DNA from: CAWBRY01 sp963791295
GTDB taxonomy: Bacteria; Bacteroidota; Bacteroidia; Chitinophagales; Chitinophagaceae
Direction of reading: 5' to 3'
Length of the DNA: 64,000 bases
NCBI GenBank assembly: GCA_963791295.1
Contig: CAWBRY010000001.1
Span: forward strand, 372,001-436,000
Shown: piece by piece, positions 37,376-46,789 of the stretch
How positions within the stretch are numbered: position 1 is the stretch's first letter
How the letters are laid out: the number at the start of each line of letters is the position of its first letter
Notes under the pieces: generated by a model
What the model was told of the DNA's origin: nothing
What the model saw: only the letters and a program-made list of their open reading frames with translations
Database searches by the model: none
Position numbers and translations under genes: made by a program

Positions 37376-40300
37376 TTATTTAAGGGTAAGGAAAATGAGA
37401 ATATACTTCCTTTGCCCAGTTTACTTTCCACCCAGATCTTTCCGCTTTGTCTTTTTATTATTTCAGCTGCAATATACAATCCCAACCCAAGGCCCGGAAA
37501 AGTGTTTAAAGAAGATTCGGTAACCCGGAAGAATCGGTCAAAGACTTTGCTCAACAATTTCTTTTCAATCCCTATGCCAAAATCGTGCACGCTCACGATT
37601 ACATCAACCTTATTTACTTTGGTGCTAACAATTATTTTCTTGCTCTCAGGTGAATATTTTATGGCATTACTTAGCAAATTGGTTATCACTTGGCTGGTTC
37701 TATATCGATCACCGGTGAGGTCGACCGACCGATCCAGTTTTTTTATGATAATTTGCTTCAGGGCGCTGCGCTGCATTTCCTCGGTCACTTCTTCGATGAG
37801 GTCATTCAACTCGTAGGTTTCCATTCTAAACTTTAATGCGCCTCCCTCGATCCGAGTAAAATCCAAAAGATCTTTGATTAAGGTAGTGAGGCGATCAACC
37901 TGGACGTTGAGTTTCCGGAGTAACTCTGCCGAATTTTTGTCCTTCCTTTTTGAAAATCCTTCTTCAAGAATTTGGGTATATGCCTTAATGCTTGTAACGG
38001 GAGTTTTTAATTCATGACTTGCTACACCAATAAATTCATCTTTTTGGTGTTCAAGCGCTTTGCGATCAGTAATATCTCGGTAATTGGCAATAATGCCATT
38101 GATCTTTTTATCATCTAAAAGATTTCGGAATATAGCGTCCATGGTCCGATAGCTTCCATTTTTATGCATGAGTCTGAATTCGCCAAAAATATTTTCCCGT
38201 GGGCGTTCTATGGATTCCTTTAGGATGGAAATCTTGATATGCCGGTCTTCCGGGTGTACAATTGGATCCATGCTAATGTTTCGACCAACTCGTTCTTCCG
38301 GTTTATATCCCAAGGCCGGCTCAATGGCCGGGCTTTCGTATTTTATCGTGCCATCCTGGTCAAAAACGGTGATTATATCCGAAGCGTTTTGTATGAGCAG
38401 CCGAAATCTTTCCTCATTTTCTTTGAATGAGTCTTCCATTTTTTTCCTGGCAGTAATGTCCTGGACTGACAATAGGATCAACGCTTCATTGTTCTCCTTT
38501 TTAAGGAATTTTTGTGCATTTATCAACACTGTTTTATTGCCTCCATTGGGAACATCGATCTCCAGTTCATGATCACTTATAGGAATGTCGCGCAATTGTA
38601 GAAGTTTCAATAAACGTCGAAGGTCTCCAATATCCCATTGCCGGTGGTCCAGCTCAAACAAATAAGTGCCTTCAGTTTCTTCGGGTGTTAGTTGAAAGGT
38701 TTGATAAAAGCCTTTGTTGGCAGTTTTGACTATGAGTTCTGCATTTAAGAGCAACAATGATTCATGGACGGTTTCCAGGATAGCTCTCGTATAATGACCA
38801 GCTTCTTTTAATTCGGCATTCCGCGTCTGCAACTCATCATTAATAGTTCTTAGTTCTTCATTAGAAGATTGCAATTCTTCTTTAGATGTTTCCAATTCCT
38901 CATTAATGCTTTGTAGCTCTTCGTTGGAAGATAGTACTTCTTCATTAGCCGATTGCAACTCTTCCCTGGTGGCTTCAAAGTCTTCGGTCAAGACCCGGAT
39001 GCCTTCTTTGGCTTCTCTTAATTCCCTTTCCATTACCGCAGACCGCCTTTCAGAGTAATCCCTTCCTTTTTCATTGGCTGGTTTTTTATTGACACGTGTG
39101 GAAGATTCGAAGGTCCCGGTCTCTCGAAAGACAATAAGGTAATAATTATCTCTTTCCTTTCCCTTTATAGGAACTACTTCAATGGAGACCTCCTGGTTAA
39201 CACCATTTATGGTCGTAGGTATACCCTCCTTTTTGGAGGTGCGGCCTTCCTTTTTTGCTTTTTGTATAATGGCCCTGAGATCATAGGCAAGTTCATCTGC
39301 TATCATTTTCGTCAAATGCAGGCTCGCCTTTCCTGAGGTAGGTTCAAGATACCTTGAAGTAGAACCCCTGAAACGCAGGATTTCAAGGTCTTTATTCACA
39401 AGTAAAGTAGCCGGAACGTAATGAGCCAGTAAAAGCTGGTCAGCTTCTTTATCTAAGTCCCTATCATCCGAACTTACCTTGGCTGGACCTCCATTTTCCT
39501 GGGAGACATCAAGACTTGGAAAGTTTCGCATGACAAAACTTAACTGTGGAGGAGATTCTACCAGTTTTTTCTTATATACTTTATCACGTTTTCCAAGTTG
39601 CTCAAATAGATCAACGGAGCTTCCAATTGTTTCTGATTTTCCCAATAACAGAAAACCATGTGGTTTTAATGCATAGTGGAATGCCTGCATTATTTTCTGC
39701 TGTGGGACAGATTCCAGATAGATCAATACATTTTGGCAGCTGATTATGTCCATCCTTGAGAATGGAGGATCTTTCAAGAGATTGTGCGGTGCAAAGATAC
39801 ACATGTCGCGAATCGACTTTATCACCTGGTAAAAGCCATTCGATTTTACGAAATATCGTTTTAGCCTCTGCGGCGAAACATTTTGAAGCGAACTTTTTAA
39901 GTAAATTCCAGTGCGGGCCTTTTCAATGGCTTTTTCATTGAGGTCTGTTGCAAAGATCTGTATCGGTGTGATAATGGCTTTTGAACCCAGATCTTCAAGA
40001 AGTATGATAGCAAATGAAACAGCCTCTTCCCCGGTAGCACAACCGGGAATCCATATTCGCAAAGGTTCGGTGGGTTTCCGATTTTTTGAAATTTCTGGAA
40101 CAATTTTGTTCGTTAGAGCCTGATACATTTCGGAGTCACGGAAAAAATTTGTTACGCAAATCAGCAGGTCCTGGTACAAGGCATCTACTTCAGCTTTATT
40201 TTCTCTAAGCATATTGGCATAACCTTCCAAATCCTGTATGCGGTTGAGGCTCATACGACGCAAAATCCTTCGATGAATAGTGGATTGTTTATAATGTGAA

Positions 40301-41142
40301 AAGTCAACTCCGCGCTTATTGTGCATGATCAGGTGGATCTTTCGTAATTCCCCTTTATTCTCGAGCATGAATTCTTTCGGCGAAGTGACTGAATAAGGAT
40401 GCTGAATTAGCGAAGCAAGTTCCCCGGCAATCTTATCGGGTGGCATTACAAAATCCACATAACCCATTTCAGCAGCATGGTGTGGCATGCCCAGGTGATG
40501 AGCTGTATCATCCTGGGCAAAAGTAATTCCACCCTCCGCTTTAATCGACATCAATCCCAATGAACCGTCTGTACCCGTACCTGATAATATAATGCCAATT
40601 GCATTCTGCTGATACAAGGGTGCCAAGGATGTCAGGAAATAATCAATCGAATGAAGATTATCTCCTTTGGATTGAGGTTGAAGCCGAAATTCTCCGTCTA
40701 TGACAGAAACCTTGCTTTTTGAAGGGGACACATAAACGCAGTTCTTTTTTATCTGCATGTTATCCTTGATCTTTAACACTTTCATAGATGTTTTTCGCTG
40801 AACGATCTCAGATAACAAACTCTCATGGCTTGGTGAAAGATGCTGGATATAGACGTAAGCCATTCCAAGCTCTGGAGAAAGATTATGAAGTAATAAAGAA
40901 AAGGCTTCAAGACCTCCGGCGGATGCGCCAATACCGACAATGGGAAAAGGCTTTATAATCTCCTTCTTTTTCAAAGAAGGAGATGTTTTTGCAGAACTTT
41001 TTCCGATAAGATTTTCAGATCGCTGCTCCGGTTTTTTTTTAGTTCGTAATGGTTTGGGGCTGGAGACGGCCCCTTTACCTAAAATCTCTCTTTTCAGATT
41101 CTTTTCCTTTGCTTCGTTTTTTTGATTGACAAGGTGTTTCAT
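37372..41142 (-). CDS. Hybrid CheB-CheR-PAS histidine kinase
   Basis: A protein of about 1256 residues. Domains in order: a basic N-terminal linker (1-62); a CheB methylesterase domain with FPIVGIGASAGGLEAF (66-81, catalytic Ser74), IQHLSPSHE and GTGTDGSLG; and a CheR methyltransferase with STIHRRILRRMSLNRI, WIPGCATGEEAVSFAIILLE and SCQNVLIYLE. Then come a long coiled coil of repeated EELQSxNEEL units (about 700-775), two PAS domains, HisKA (ASHELKTPVTS, His about 1043) and HATPase_c (LLSNAIKYSPE, DFGIGIE, GLGLGLYIA). I chose ATG 41142; a TTG at 41253 would add 37 residues. No MCP receptor is encoded in the window, so its target is open. Confidence 0.88.
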   Translation of the reverse strand: MKHLVNQKNEAKEKNLKREILGKGAVSSPKPLRTKKKPEQRSENLIGKSSAKTSPSLKKKEIIKPFPIVGIGASAGGLEAFSLLLHNLSPELGMAYVYIQHLSPSHESLLSEIVQRKTSMKVLKIKDNMQIKKNCVYVSPSKSKVSVIDGEFRLQPQSKGDNLHSIDYFLTSLAPLYQQNAIGIILSGTGTDGSLGLMSIKAEGGITFAQDDTAHHLGMPHHAAEMGYVDFVMPPDKIAGELASLIQHPYSVTSPKEFMLENKGELRKIHLIMHNKRGVDFSHYKQSTIHRRILRRMSLNRIQDLEGYANMLRENKAEVDALYQDLLICVTNFFRDSEMYQALTNKIVPEISKNRKPTEPLRIWIPGCATGEEAVSFAIILLEDLGSKAIITPIQIFATDLNEKAIEKARTGIYLKSSLQNVSPQRLKRYFVKSNGFYQVIKSIRDMCIFAPHNLLKDPPFSRMDIISCQNVLIYLESVPQQKIMQAFHYALKPHGFLLLGKSETIGSSVDLFEQLGKRDKVYKKKLVESPPQLSFVMRNFPSLDVSQENGGPAKVSSDDRDLDKEADQLLLAHYVPATLLVNKDLEILRFRGSTSRYLEPTSGKASLHLTKMIADELAYDLRAIIQKAKKEGRTSKKEGIPTTINGVNQEVSIEVVPIKGKERDNYYLIVFRETGTFESSTRVNKKPANEKGRDYSERRSAVMERELREAKEGIRVLTEDFEATREELQSANEEVLSSNEELQSINEELETSKEELQSSNEELRTINDELQTRNAELKEAGHYTRAILETVHESLLLLNAELIVKTANKGFYQTFQLTPEETEGTYLFELDHRQWDIGDLRRLLKLLQLRDIPISDHELEIDVPNGGNKTVLINAQKFLKKENNEALILLSVQDITARKKMEDSFKENEERFRLLIQNASDIITVFDQDGTIKYESPAIEPALGYKPEERVGRNISMDPIVHPEDRHIKISILKESIERPRENIFGEFRLMHKNGSYRTMDAIFRNLLDDKKINGIIANYRDITDRKALEHQKDEFIGVASHELKTPVTSIKAYTQILEEGFSKRKDKNSAELLRKLNVQVDRLTTLIKDLLDFTRIEGGALKFRMETYELNDLIEEVTEEMQRSALKQIIIKKLDRSVDLTGDRYRTSQVITNLLSNAIKYSPESKKIIVSTKVNKVDVIVSVHDFGIGIEKKLLSKVFDRFFRVTESSLNTFPGLGLGLYIAAEIIKRQSGKIWVESKLGKGSIFSFSLPLNN

Positions 41143-41682
41143 TTCATAAACCTCACATTCATAGAGACGATCCTGACGGCGTCTCTCTCCTGAAGGTACA
41201 TTTTTAAAAATTAAATCCCCTTCGTCTACTTTTTCTGCATGCGGTAGCTGCAATGGTTTTCGCGCCCACCGATTGGAGAGTTTCTTACTCCTATTGGTTG
41301 TTCAACGACCTTGGCCAAAAGCAAGTCTTACGTTTGGCAAGATATTTACACTGTTCTTTTAAAATAATTGACTAGACTGTTTTACTGATTTCCCTGTTCG
41401 TTCTTACTTTCTCAGCGATGTCGATGCGATAATGTGCCGTGAATGTTTTTTCATCAACAGATAAGAAACCCGACTACAGAGGTTGAAATTTTGATATTAA
41501 ACCGGCGACTTTGTGGAAAAATGTCTACCAAACGTGCAGATGCATGAGATTAAAAGAGCGAAGTTAATGAACGGACTATTTTTCAGTCAGGCTGAAAAAT
41601 TTTCACTCTCTTTCTGCCTTTTTTTCTCAAAAAACCGTTTGGTATTTTCTATGCTAACTCCCAAGAAAAAAAGGAGGTAATC
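41143..41682. other. Intergenic region between the hybrid kinase and hsp20, with a repeat copy
   Basis: About 540 nt between divergent genes. I find no gene in it. It should hold both promoters; TACGTTTG at 41329-41336 resembles the Bacteroidota -7 element (TAnnTTTG), but no good -33 element sits at the right distance. The 38-nt hairpin repeat lies at 41569-41606. An unusually good Shine-Dalgarno sequence, AAAGGAGG, precedes the Hsp20 start. Confidence 0.5.
41569..41606 (+). repeat. 38-nt hairpin repeat, copy 1
   Basis: Consensus GAACGGACTA, then TTTTTCAG, five variable-centre bases (YCAGR), CTGAAAAA and TTTTCAC. It is identical to the copy at 63099-63136 except at two positions (T/C and G/A). 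The arms ATTTTTCAG and CTGAAAAAT pair perfectly. This copy lies 77 nt upstream of the Hsp20 start. Confidence 0.7.
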
Positions 41683-42144
41683 ATGGCAACCGCAATTGCA
41701 AAAAGACAGAATGACAATTCCCGCGAGTTTGGAAATATAGTGGACAGTTTTTTCCAAAACGGCTTGCGTCGATTCTTTGACAACAACCTTTGGGACATGG
41801 ACTTTAATTCCGGTACAGGAGGGGTTCCTGTAAACGTCCGGGAAACAGAACAACAGTATGAACTGGACGTGATCGCCCCAGGATGCAAAAAGGAGGACTT
41901 CAATATTAAGGTCGCCGACAATCAGCTGACCATTTCTTTCAACCGGAAGGATGAGTCCAACCAGAAACAAGGGGGTTGGTCAAGAAATGAATTTGTCCAG
42001 CGATCATTTAACAGGAGCTTTATGCTTGATGACAGCGTTGACGTTAATAAGATCGAAGCCACCTATGCAGACGGCATATTGCACTTGGCACTCGCCAAAA
42101 ATGAGCGTTCAAAGAAACAATCGCGAGAAATACAAATTAAATAG
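41683..42144 (+). CDS. Hsp20/alpha-crystallin family small heat shock protein
   Basis: A 153-residue chaperone with an N-terminal arm (about 1-45), an alpha-crystallin domain (PVNVRETEQQYELDVIAPGC to about 140) and a C-terminal tail. The domain contains the conserved FNIKVADNQLTISFNRKDE and the GILHLALAKNE strand (A-x-x-x-G-I-L-x-L/I). The C-terminal I-x-I appears as REIQIK. It holds unfolded proteins under stress. It is preceded by AAAGGAGG eight bases before the ATG, a far stronger ribosome binding site than elsewhere in the window. This suggests high translation or a transferred expression unit. Confidence 0.93.
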   Translation: MATAIAKRQNDNSREFGNIVDSFFQNGLRRFFDNNLWDMDFNSGTGGVPVNVRETEQQYELDVIAPGCKKEDFNIKVADNQLTISFNRKDESNQKQGGWSRNEFVQRSFNRSFMLDDSVDVNKIEATYADGILHLALAKNERSKKQSREIQIK

Positions 42145-42228
42145 GGAAGGAGACGCGATTCTTGAGAAAGGTGGAGTAATTATTATTCCGCCTTTCGATT
42201 TTAACTGGATCTGCATTTTGAAAGAAGC

Positions 42229-43158
42229 TTAAATCGTGTACATATCCATTGCTCCATGCATTCGTGCACGGTAAAATTCGAGTTCAGGCTTTTTATTCTC
42301 CTTTATGATTTGTTCGATTGCAGGCACATAGTTCAGGAGATTAAAAACTTTTATAGTCTTGCTCAATTTTATGATTTCTGAGCCGCCAATCCCGTACCCT
42401 TCTAAAAATCGTTGTTGATCCTCGATCGACAGATCGTGAAGCGCAATTGATAGATCCCATGCTGGGCCTATCGCCGACGTACAGTCTTCCCAGTCGATCA
42501 GCGCTATGATCTTTCCCTCTGTATCAACCATTGTATTCTTTAAGCGCAAGTCGCCGTGATGAAGACAAGGATTTCCTTTCCACCGCGATAATTGGTTCAA
42601 CTCTACTTTTATATGCCGGTAGGCGAGGGGAGAGATCATCTTTAATTTTTTCAGCATTTCCAATCGTGCTAAGCCTTTCCATTCATCCATTATAAATTGT
42701 CTCCACTGCTCATTTTTAGATAAAGAATTTTCCGACCAATCAAAGGTGTGACCATAACCAGTTGTTTGAATGCTGTGAATTATTGAAGCCAATTTGCCTA
42801 AGTCGTGTAAAATCTCTGATTGCGCGATATGCTTGTATGCATTTACACCTGATACTTTCCTGGATATCATGTAGGCCACCGGAATCAGGGAAATTCCGAC
42901 CTCAAGAATCTCAGGAACAGGTATCTTTTTTTTCCTGGCCTGTGTTACAGCCCATTGCTCTTTCAAAAAGGAATTTATCTTATCTTTTTCCAACCCAAGT
43001 CGTACGACCAGGTCCTCGGAGCCCGCTTTAACTCCAAATACCTTATTTGTTAATCCTCCGCCCAAGGGAACAATCCGCAGCTTTTTGCCTGGAAAATAAT
43101 GTCCGACAAGCGCTTGGACGTATTTCCGGTGTTCGTTTGAAATTTTCTTTTCGGCCAT
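42229..43158 (-). CDS. Aminoglycoside/choline kinase-like phosphotransferase (APH family)
   Basis: A 309-residue protein with the kinase-like APH fold. The ATP-binding lobe has VPLGGGLTNKVFGVKAGSED (about 35-54). The catalytic loop is CLHHGDLRLKNTM (about 196-208, with Brenner-type Asp) and the metal-binding motif is IALIDWEDCTSAIGPAWDLS (about 216-235). The natural substrate could be choline, a sugar, a thiamine-like compound or an antibiotic; the sequence does not decide. It is 17 nt downstream of the HAD phosphatase on the same strand, so the two may act on related phosphorylated metabolites. Confidence 0.82.
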   Translation of the reverse strand: MAEKKISNEHRKYVQALVGHYFPGKKLRIVPLGGGLTNKVFGVKAGSEDLVVRLGLEKDKINSFLKEQWAVTQARKKKIPVPEILEVGISLIPVAYMISRKVSGVNAYKHIAQSEILHDLGKLASIIHSIQTTGYGHTFDWSENSLSKNEQWRQFIMDEWKGLARLEMLKKLKMISPLAYRHIKVELNQLSRWKGNPCLHHGDLRLKNTMVDTEGKIIALIDWEDCTSAIGPAWDLSIALHDLSIEDQQRFLEGYGIGGSEIIKLSKTIKVFNLLNYVPAIEQIIKENKKPELEFYRARMHGAMDMYTI

Positions 43159-43175
43159 GACACCAACAGATAATG

Positions 43176-44081
43176 TTATTGTTGCAGACTTGCAAGCGAA
43201 TTAAACAGATCACCCAATTCATGAAAATCGTTAAGACGGATGGTTGCCTTCTTTCCTAAAAAAGGCAGGCCCTGATTTCTCACATGGACCGAAAGACCCG
43301 TTCCCTGCAAAAATATATCCATATTCGAATCGCCTGCACCCACTGATTCATCCATATCGAATTCAAGTAAATTTGCCATCTGTATTGTACCGGATAGTTT
43401 GTTTATTCCCGAATGTGTAATAAAGTTATTTCCCTTCGTATGTTGATAAGCCATCAGTTTGTCCTCGGCCAGGTTAATCAATAACAACACCATACATACT
43501 GGTTTTTCCAGTAAGAGGCGCTCTAATTCGTCTTCAGTAGTGGAAGTGACCAAAGATGCGCTGGAGTATTTCTGCTGCAATGAAGGAATTTTTTCTTTAA
43601 CAGGGGTCCAGATAACTTCTCCAAGCCTCCAGTCTTCGGGATAATAAAATACAATCAGATCTTCAAATTTGTCTTGCCTGAACTGGCGGATGGTTTTAAG
43701 CAGTTCCTGGATTTCAATTGTGGTCAACGGAAATGCAACCAACTGTTCAAATAGAAACTTATCCTCGTGCAGGATGATATATCCAAGCTGGCTACCATTT
43801 AATAGTACAACAGGAATTGGCAACTTTGAAATTTTATACCACTCTTTTGCAAAGGTCCTTATAACCGAAAGGGGAAACCGCAGTGTATTGATAACGACTG
43901 GCCTACCCATCTCGTAGACTTTTTTTAATCCTAATTCCACATCTTTGTGTATTACGCTGAAGCCCTCAAATTCATGAACGACAGTACCATCGAGATCAGT
44001 GATAATAGCTCCCTTAAACTTAAAGAGGGAATCCTTAACGAATTCTTGTAGTTGACTCTGGGCGTCCTTTGATAGCGGCAT
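43176..44081 (-). CDS. HAD family hydrolase (Cof/sucrose-phosphatase-like subfamily)
   Basis: A 301-residue phosphatase. Motif I is GAIITDLDGTVVHEFEG (nucleophile and acid Asp residues), motif II is VVINTLRFPLS, motif III is near KGNNFITHSGIN (Lys) and motif IV is VGAGDSNMDIFLQG. The cap at about 85-220 is of the C2 type seen in Cof/sucrose-phosphate phosphatase-like HADs. I chose the ATG at 44081; a TTG at 44114 would extend it by 11 residues. It is probably in one unit with the APH-like kinase. Confidence 0.82.
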   Translation of the reverse strand: MPLSKDAQSQLQEFVKDSLFKFKGAIITDLDGTVVHEFEGFSVIHKDVELGLKKVYEMGRPVVINTLRFPLSVIRTFAKEWYKISKLPIPVVLLNGSQLGYIILHEDKFLFEQLVAFPLTTIEIQELLKTIRQFRQDKFEDLIVFYYPEDWRLGEVIWTPVKEKIPSLQQKYSSASLVTSTTEDELERLLLEKPVCMVLLLINLAEDKLMAYQHTKGNNFITHSGINKLSGTIQMANLLEFDMDESVGAGDSNMDIFLQGTGLSVHVRNQGLPFLGKKATIRLNDFHELGDLFNSLASLQQ

Positions 44082-44122
44082 TGGATCAGAAATGCAAATG
44101 CTCTGCCAATCCAATGGACTGC

Positions 44123-44317
44123 TTAATTCTTCTTATTTTTTTTCCCGGTAGTTTTTCTGCTACTCTGCGTGTCCTTCTTATTATGAGTAATATCGGTTCC
44201 TTTGAATTGCTGTTCTTCTCCTTCCCGGCTGTCCAGATCATCTTTATTTTCCGGGCGCGGCTTATTGGTATTGAAGTGAGGGTTAGGCCTTGCGTTCGGC
44301 GCTTTTACATTTTTCAT
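44123..44317 (-). CDS. Small basic, Asn/Lys-rich hypothetical protein
   Basis: A 64-residue protein starting MKNVKAPNARPNPHFNTNKP and ending in a lysine-rich tail (KKDTQSSRKTTGKKNKKN). It is likely disordered, with no signal or membrane helix. No family recognised. It lies 41 nt before the HAD gene on the same strand and may be a leader gene of that unit. A second in-frame ATG five codons earlier (44332) is possible. Confidence 0.5.
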   Translation of the reverse strand: MKNVKAPNARPNPHFNTNKPRPENKDDLDSREGEEQQFKGTDITHNKKDTQSSRKTTGKKNKKN

Positions 44318-44436
44318 AAATTGGTTTATCATCAGGAATGCAAATGTTCGGCCAAATCAAGTACAGCCGAGAAATCAGTATGGTCTGCAGAATAATGTAA
44401 GGCTGTCAGGTCCATATTGTAAAAAGGAAGAAAATG

Positions 44437-44688
44437 TCAAACTGTGAACAGGGAATCAATATTTATAGCTTGCAGGTAGGAGTTAATCAACCTTATATCT
44501 TCAAAGCAGGCAATTTCCAGAATTGTTTTGTCGGACATTATAAATTTAACTTCCATATAAAACCCGTCGACCTGATATAGAATATAGTGATAACGGTGAT
44601 CTCTGCGGCGACCCAGTTCGACTCCTTTTCGCCATAAAAGGTGTTCCTGATCGTCTTCACTAAGATATTTAAACTGGTTGAATGTCAT
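44437..44688 (-). CDS. Small hypothetical protein
   Basis: An 83-residue protein starting MTFNQFKYLSEDDQEHLLWR and containing GVELGRRRDHRYHYILYQVD (about 21-40). It has a mixed beta-strand and charged pattern, with no signal peptide. I chose the ATG at 44688; extension to 44793 gives an atypical leader. No family named. It is a lone gene, divergent from the YciE/YciF gene at 44988. Confidence 0.55.
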   Translation of the reverse strand: MTFNQFKYLSEDDQEHLLWRKGVELGRRRDHRYHYILYQVDGFYMEVKFIMSDKTILEIACFEDIRLINSYLQAINIDSLFTV

Positions 44689-44987
44689 CATCGAAATACA
44701 ATAAAAGACTGTACCAATTTTTTTTAGATATTTTTTCAAAAACTGACAGCTTTTATATCCCTGCGACCTGCATTTACTCGTCGTTATTGACAAGGCCGTG
44801 TATTATTTTCTACAAAGAATTTATCAATTAGCGCGGACTAATCTTCAAAAGCAAGGATGACCTCTCTGCGACAAATTACATTACAAATGATGTAAGGTTT
44901 TTCTGGCATGATCGATCCAAAATGCATCGGCACGCGATTTGTAAACCAAACCGTGACTTTATTTTGATCATTTAAAATATTCATGAA

Positions 44988-45596
44988 ATGGCAAACTCAA
45001 CCACGAAAAGCAGAGGTTCTAAAAATGGCGGCGCTGCAAAGAAATCGGCGTTAAAAAATCCGGAAGATGGGAAAAAATATAAGCCCTCCGGGGAATCCGA
45101 TTCGCAACTACAAAAACTCTTTCACGATCAGATCAAAGACATTTATTGGGCTGAAAAGCACTTGACGAAAGCGTTGCCAAAGATGCATGCGGCTGCAACA
45201 TCAAAGCACCTAAAGGACGCCATAGACAATCACCTTGCTCAAACTGAGGAACACGTTGCCAGGCTCGAGAAGGTTTTTGAAATTCTTGAGAAACTACCTC
45301 AAGGAAAGAAATGTGACGGGATGGAAGGACTCGTAAATGAGGGAGAGAACGCGATAGAAGAAACTGAAGATGGCAGTATGATAAGAGATGTAGCAATTAT
45401 TATGTCTGCTCAGAAAGTGGAACATTATGAGATCTCAACATACGGAACTCTCATTCAGCTTGCAGATACCATTGGCAATTCGGCTATTGCGGAGTTGTTG
45501 GAAGCGACCCTTGAGGAGGAAAAACAAGCTGATCAAATTCTTTCCGACCTGGCAAAAAATAATATTAACTGGAACGCTAAAGAGGAAAAAGAATAA
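44988..45596 (+). CDS. Ferritin-like YciE/YciF family protein (DUF892), copy 3
   Basis: A 202-residue protein with a long Lys/Ser-rich N-terminal tail (about 1-45) and the DUF892 domain: DIYWAEKHLTKALPKMHAAA, EEHVARLEKVFEILEK, MIRDVAIIMSAQKVEHYEIS and TYGTLIQLADTIGNS. Most similar by eye to copy 2 at 10986. The ferritin-like Glu and His residues are conserved. It precedes the glycosyltransferase operon by 53 nt; whether it is co-transcribed is unclear. Likely stress-induced by analogy with the family. Confidence 0.88.
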   Translation: MANSTTKSRGSKNGGAAKKSALKNPEDGKKYKPSGESDSQLQKLFHDQIKDIYWAEKHLTKALPKMHAAATSKHLKDAIDNHLAQTEEHVARLEKVFEILEKLPQGKKCDGMEGLVNEGENAIEETEDGSMIRDVAIIMSAQKVEHYEISTYGTLIQLADTIGNSAIAELLEATLEEEKQADQILSDLAKNNINWNAKEEKE

Positions 45597-45649
45597 GTGC
45601 TAGCTATTATGGATGATTTGTTTTAACAGAAAATGAGGGAGGTATTGTG

Positions 45650-46789
45650 ATGGCGCCGGATTTAATTTGTGTTAGTCATTTACGTTGGAATTTCGTTTAT
45701 CAGCGGCCTCAGCATTTGATGAGCCGTTTTAGAAAATATCACCGGATATTTTATATAGAAGAACCGATTTATGAAGCCACGAGTCGCGGTAATGAAGTAT
45801 ACCAGGACGTACGAACCGGGGTGCATGTCGTCGTCCCGCATTTTCCGCTTTCAGCTCGAGATAATCCCGACGAGCAACAACATTTATTTAGCCTCTTTCT
45901 TCTTTCGAAGCAGGTTCGCAAAATGATATTATGGTATTATACTCCATTGGGCCTCTCTTTTACCAGTCACCTTTCGCCAGTACTGACAGTCTACGACTGT
46001 ATGGATGAACTGTCGGCATTTCGATTTGCTCCCCCCTCATTAAGAGAGGCAGAAAAGCAATTGATGCACAAAGCAGATATCGTATTTACCGGGGGACAAC
46101 GTCTTTTTGAGGCGAAGAAAAATCTGCATCATAACATACATCCTTTTCCCAGCAGTATTGACAAGGAACATTTTGAGCAAGCGCGTCGCGTTAGAAGTGA
46201 ACCCGAAGACCAGGTTAATATTCCTCATCCGCGCATAGGTTATTATGGGGTGATTGATGAAAGACTTGATATTTCTTTATTAGCCGAAGTTGCTTCTATG
46301 CATCCGGCATGGCACTTTATCATGGTTGGTCCGACGGCGAAAATTGAGCGTTCGGCGCTTCCCCGATTAAACAATATTCATTTTCTTGGGCAAAAAGAAT
46401 ATAAGACGCTGCCAGCATATCTATCAGGTTGGGATGTTGCCATGATGCCTTTTGCACTAAATGAATCTACAGAATTTATCAGTCCTACCAAGACTCCCGA
46501 ATATCTCGCAGGTGGTAAGCCGGTTGTGTCCACTCCAATAGCGGATGTGGTTAAGCCGTACGGAGAACTGGGTCTTGTACAGATTGCAAAGACGGCGTCC
46601 GAATTTGCCAGCGCTCTAGAAAAAGAGCTGCAACAGAAACCAAATAAACAATGGCTGGTAAAAGTTGACACTTTTCTGGCAGATATATCCTGGAATAAGA
46701 CCTGGATGGAAATGTCAAAATTGATGGGAGAAGCTTTGGAAAGAAAAAAGCAACATAAGGATACAAAAAATGAGGAAGTCTATGTTTGA
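45650..46789 (+). CDS. Glycosyltransferase family 1-type protein
   Basis: About 379 residues in a GT-B fold. The N-terminal half begins DLICVSHLRWNFVYQRPQHL, a pattern seen in teichuronic-acid/galactofuranose-associated transferases. The C-terminal nucleotide-sugar-binding half has PRIGYYGVIDERLDISLLAE (about 196-215) and PTKTPEYLAGGKPVVSTPIA (about 280-299, with the conserved Glu). Start ATG 45650, preceded by GAGGGAGG. It overlaps glf by 8 nt, so the two are translationally linked. It probably transfers a sugar, perhaps galactofuranose, to a glycan or lipid. Confidence 0.83.
   Translation: MAPDLICVSHLRWNFVYQRPQHLMSRFRKYHRIFYIEEPIYEATSRGNEVYQDVRTGVHVVVPHFPLSARDNPDEQQHLFSLFLLSKQVRKMILWYYTPLGLSFTSHLSPVLTVYDCMDELSAFRFAPPSLREAEKQLMHKADIVFTGGQRLFEAKKNLHHNIHPFPSSIDKEHFEQARRVRSEPEDQVNIPHPRIGYYGVIDERLDISLLAEVASMHPAWHFIMVGPTAKIERSALPRLNNIHFLGQKEYKTLPAYLSGWDVAMMPFALNESTEFISPTKTPEYLAGGKPVVSTPIADVVKPYGELGLVQIAKTASEFASALEKELQQKPNKQWLVKVDTFLADISWNKTWMEMSKLMGEALERKKQHKDTKNEEVYV

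Noticed and set aside
37372..41142. A new chemotaxis operon around the CheB-CheR protein
   Set aside because: No cheA, cheW, cheY-motor or MCP gene is adjacent; the protein belongs to a known group of hybrid sensor kinases.
41143..41253. TTG start at 41253 for the CheB-CheR-PAS kinase
   Set aside because: It would add 37 residues before the ATG at 41142 that do not look like part of the CheB family; the ATG is preferred.
42229..43158. Aminoglycoside resistance gene
   Set aside because: The APH fold is shared with choline, thiamine and sugar kinases. Nothing in the sequence or context (a HAD phosphatase) points to antibiotics.
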